Positions 60,899 through 64,000 of a DNA stretch of 64,000 nt are shown here, one piece after another. Positions within the stretch are counted from its first letter, which is position 1. The number at the start of each line of letters is the position of its first letter. Origin of the DNA: Clavelina lepadiformis (Eukaryota > Chordata > Ascidiacea > Aplousobranchia > Clavelinidae); contig NC_135244.1 in the NCBI RefSeq assembly GCF_947623445.1, forward strand, positions 310,001 through 374,000, in the 5' to 3' direction. The position numbers were made by a program, and so were the translations under genes. The notes below the pieces were generated by a model. The model did not search any database, had not been told where the DNA came from, and saw nothing but the letters and a program-made list of their open reading frames with translations.

Positions 60899-63800
60899 AC
60901 TGTCTGTTCAGTTCAATTTAAGAGACAAAGATCAATGTCGTCTACAATAAATGCTTTCAAGCCTTCTCGACTAGAAATCGATGTGAACTCTGACACTGCT
61001 GCAAAATCTTGGAAACATTGGAAAAAGACATTTGAGAACTATACCATAGAACACGAAGCGCAAGTGAACAGCACGGCATTTAACAAACTACGTTTATTGA
61101 CCAATTTCGTTTCTGCAGAAATTTTTGAGTTCATAGAAGACTGCACTACGTATGAAGCAGCTGTCGAAATTCTTCAAGACTTGTTTGTCAAAAAACCAAA
61201 CGAGATTTTCGCTCGCCATTTATTGGCGACCCGCAAACAACAAAACGGCGAATCTTTACAAGAGTTCATGCAAGCTCTACAAATCTTAAGCAAAAACTGT
61301 CAGTGTAAGGATATTTCTGGTGAACTATATCGAAAAGAACTCTGTAGAGACGCCTTCATAAATGGAATCTTATCACCCATTATACGACAACGTTTACTGG
61401 AAAACAGTACTCTTGACCTCAAAACAGCATTCGACCAAGCAAATGCCCTGGATACGGCTCATCGGAACTCGCTGGCTTATAATCTACCTACAACGATTGC
61501 TGCTGCGGAAACGTGCGAACCCCTGGTGACGATCCCCAAAGAAAATTCAGAAACTTCGGCCACTAACATGGTGCACTCTCAGAATTTTGTTGCAACGTCG
61601 AATCGGAAGAAGTGCTACTTCTGCGGTTACAACTACCACGAGAGAAAATATTGTCCCGCCCGGAATTCATCATGCAACAAGTGTGGTAAGCTTGGACACT
61701 TTATGAAAGTTTGTAAATCGAAAACAGGCCATCAAGTTTCTGCAACTTTAACGCCAGATCTACGGGTATGTGCATTGTGTCCTTACAGCTTATCCGCTGC
61801 AACGTTATCAGTTTGCATAAACGGAAGAAAATTATGTGCACTGGTGGACTCTGGGAGCTCTGACAATTACATAAGTAACAAAACTATACAGTCGCTATGC
61901 CTTGACGTTTCGCCAACGCAGCAAACAGTATCAATGGCGCAATCGAAGTTATCCTGTACGATAAGCGGCTTCTGCGTTGCTGATGTTGCAATTAACAATC
62001 AAATGTACACTGCTGTAACCTTTGGTGTCATGGATCATCTCTGCGCGGATATTATACTTGGCCAAACTTTTCAAAAGCAACATAAACGGCTTGTAATTGA
62101 GTATGACGGCTGTCTTGAAGATTTTGTTATATCTAAATCTTCTTCTTGTGCACTCCCTGCTGCATTAGTGCCAACCGAAACGCTATTTCCAAACTTACCT
62201 CGGAATTGTAAGCCAATCGCTGTGAAATCTCGGCAATACAACGAAGCAGACAGAAACTTCATTGCCGGCGAAATCAAGAAATTGCTCGAAGATGACATTA
62301 TCGAAACCAGCCGTTCACCCTGGCGTGCCCAAATTGTTGTTGTACGAACTGGAGAGAAAACACGTATGTGCATTGATTACTCGCAGACGATCAATTTGTA
62401 TACAGAATTAGACGCATATCCTTTTCCCAGAATAGATGCGATGGTAAATCAACTTGCAGAGTATAGCACTTACTCTCGATATGACTTGAAATCTGCTTAC
62501 CATCAAATTCCCATTCTCTCTTCAGACCGTAAATACACTGCATTTGAAGCAAACGGTAAATTGTGGCAGTACAAACGCATCCCATTCGGAGTCACGAACG
62601 GTGGCATGAATTTTCAACGTGCTATTAACCGCATCATTGAAGAGGAAAACTTAAAAGACGTTTATGCTTATCAAGATGACGTAACAGTCTGTGGCCGAAA
62701 TCAAGATGAACACGATCTCAACGTAAAAAAGTTTCTAAAGGTCTTCAAGCGTCGAAACTTATCGTTTAATGAAACCAAAACCGTCAAGTCTGCTCCTCAC
62801 ATCAACGTTTTAGGGTACAGAGTCCAGCATAAACTTATTCAGCCAGACCCAGAACGGTTAAAACCCCTTCAAGAGTTTCCTCCTCCTCAAAACAAAAAAG
62901 GATTACAACGAGTCTTGGGAATGCTGGCATATTACGCAAAGTGGATTCCAAAATTTTCCGACAAGGTGAAACCACTAGCAACAGCTGACTCCTTTCCCTT
63001 AAACGACGAGGCTTGTCAAGCATTCAGCAATCTTAAAGGCGAGTTAATGAATGCATCCCTTCAGTCAATTGATGAAACATTGCCGTTTGTAGTAGAATGT
63101 GATGCATCTGATGTCGCCGTCTCTGCCACCTTGAATCAAGGTGGTCGCCCCGTTGCTTTCCTCTCTCGAATGCTCCATGGGGCGGAATTATTGTATCCTG
63201 CAGTAGAGAAAGAGGCGACTGCAATTATCGAAGCCACCAGAAAATGGAGAGATCTCCTCCTTCGTCGACATTTCGAGCTCATAACAGATCAACGATCAGT
63301 GGCGTTCATGCTGGACAATCGCCGCCGAACAAAAATTAAAAACAACAAAATTCAAACCTGGAGAATGGAACTTGCGTCCTTAAGTTATACCATTCACTAC
63401 CGACCAGGTAAGCTAAACGTCGGCGCTGATTCCTTCACCAGAGCGTACATTGCATCCGTGAATCAAAATTGTCAAATCAATGACATTCATGACATGCTGT
63501 GTCACCCAGGTGTAACAAGATTACTGCACTTCGTTCGAACAAAAAACCTGCCTTTTTCCACTGAAGAAGTTCGCAAAGCGTGCTTGAACTGCCGTGTCTG
63601 TCAAGAATGTAAACCCCAGTTTTATAAAATGCCTCAAATGAACCTTATCAAAGCAACAAAGCCTATGGAACGTGTTAGTATCGATTTCAAAGGACGTCTA
63701 CCATCTAAAGGTAAAAACAAGTACATACTCACAATCATTGACGAATACTCGAGGTTTCCATTTGCAATACCATGTCCGAACATGCACTCATCAACTGTCG

Positions 63801-64000
63801 TCGAAAGTTTGAAACTTTTATTCGTACTTGTAGGTTTACCTAATTATATTCATTCAGATCGAGGTTCATCATTCTTGTCAAAGGAACTACAATCCTATCT
63901 GCATGGCCTCGGTATAGCAACGAGCAGCTGTACTCCATACCATCCTACTGGAAATGCTCAAGTTGAACGGTACAACGGTATCATATGGAAAGCCGTAACA
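60643..64000 (+). mobile_element. Ty3/gypsy-type LTR retrotransposon, 5' part
   Basis: A gag-pol coding region starts at 60935 and is still open at the window edge as far as it was followed, so the visible part looks whole. In order: a Gag-like region; two CCHC-type knuckles near 61612-61720; a retropepsin-like active site (VDSGSS) near 61845; reverse transcriptase with YQDD near 62670; RNase H with CDAS near 63100; integrase zinc region near 63500-63610 and catalytic core near 63680-63966. The order RT, RNase H, integrase places it in Ty3/gypsy. Gag and Pol appear to share one frame. The apparent lack of decay suggests a young insertion; comparing LTRs would need sequence outside the window. 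Confidence 0.88.

Overview
The window reads as nuclear DNA of an invertebrate chordate, most likely an ascidian tunicate. The genes are compact and multi-exon, with introns often only 50-150 bases, and metazoan proteins are encoded on both strands. Several start codons sit just downstream of an orphan splice acceptor, as expected where spliced-leader trans-splicing is common. Exons were assembled by eye from GT/AG sites, reading phase and remembered family sequences; no search was run, so the species is an inference.

Left part (1-16.3 kb): a terminal exon of an unidentified plus-strand gene; a broken rhodopsin-like GPCR on the minus strand; a complete MOB3-type kinase activator (minus) facing an intronless RPRD1-type RNA polymerase II CTD-binding protein (plus); then a complete 25-exon P4-ATPase of the ATP9/Neo1 class (plus).

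Middle (16.3-39.4 kb): three tandem copies of a membrane-anchored sulfotransferase-like gene (minus); a MARVEL-domain four-pass membrane protein with a long His-rich tail (minus); two tandem type I membrane proteins with a lectin-like (MRH-like) ectodomain (plus); a secreted Pro-Cys repeat protein (plus); and a possible small gene with a 29-base intron.

Right part (39.4-64 kb): the 3' portion of a NACHT/NLR innate-immune gene (minus). Its introns hold a three-deep nest of DNA transposons (hAT, then pogo-like, then pogo-like) and a hairpin-ended MITE. Immediately upstream of its first visible exon lies a 7.2 kb CACTG-ended transposon carrying a multi-exon Ulp1-type cysteine protease gene and a second, unrecognised gene, with no recognisable transposase. 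Further right are a MITE with a 4-base target duplication, a small hAT MITE and the 5' part of a Ty3/gypsy-type LTR retrotransposon cut by the window edge.

The most interesting objects are the Ulp1-carrying CACTG transposon, the very dense dispersed TGACGTCA-type motif in the first 40 kb, the lineage-specific Pro-Cys secreted protein and the recent sulfotransferase triplication.
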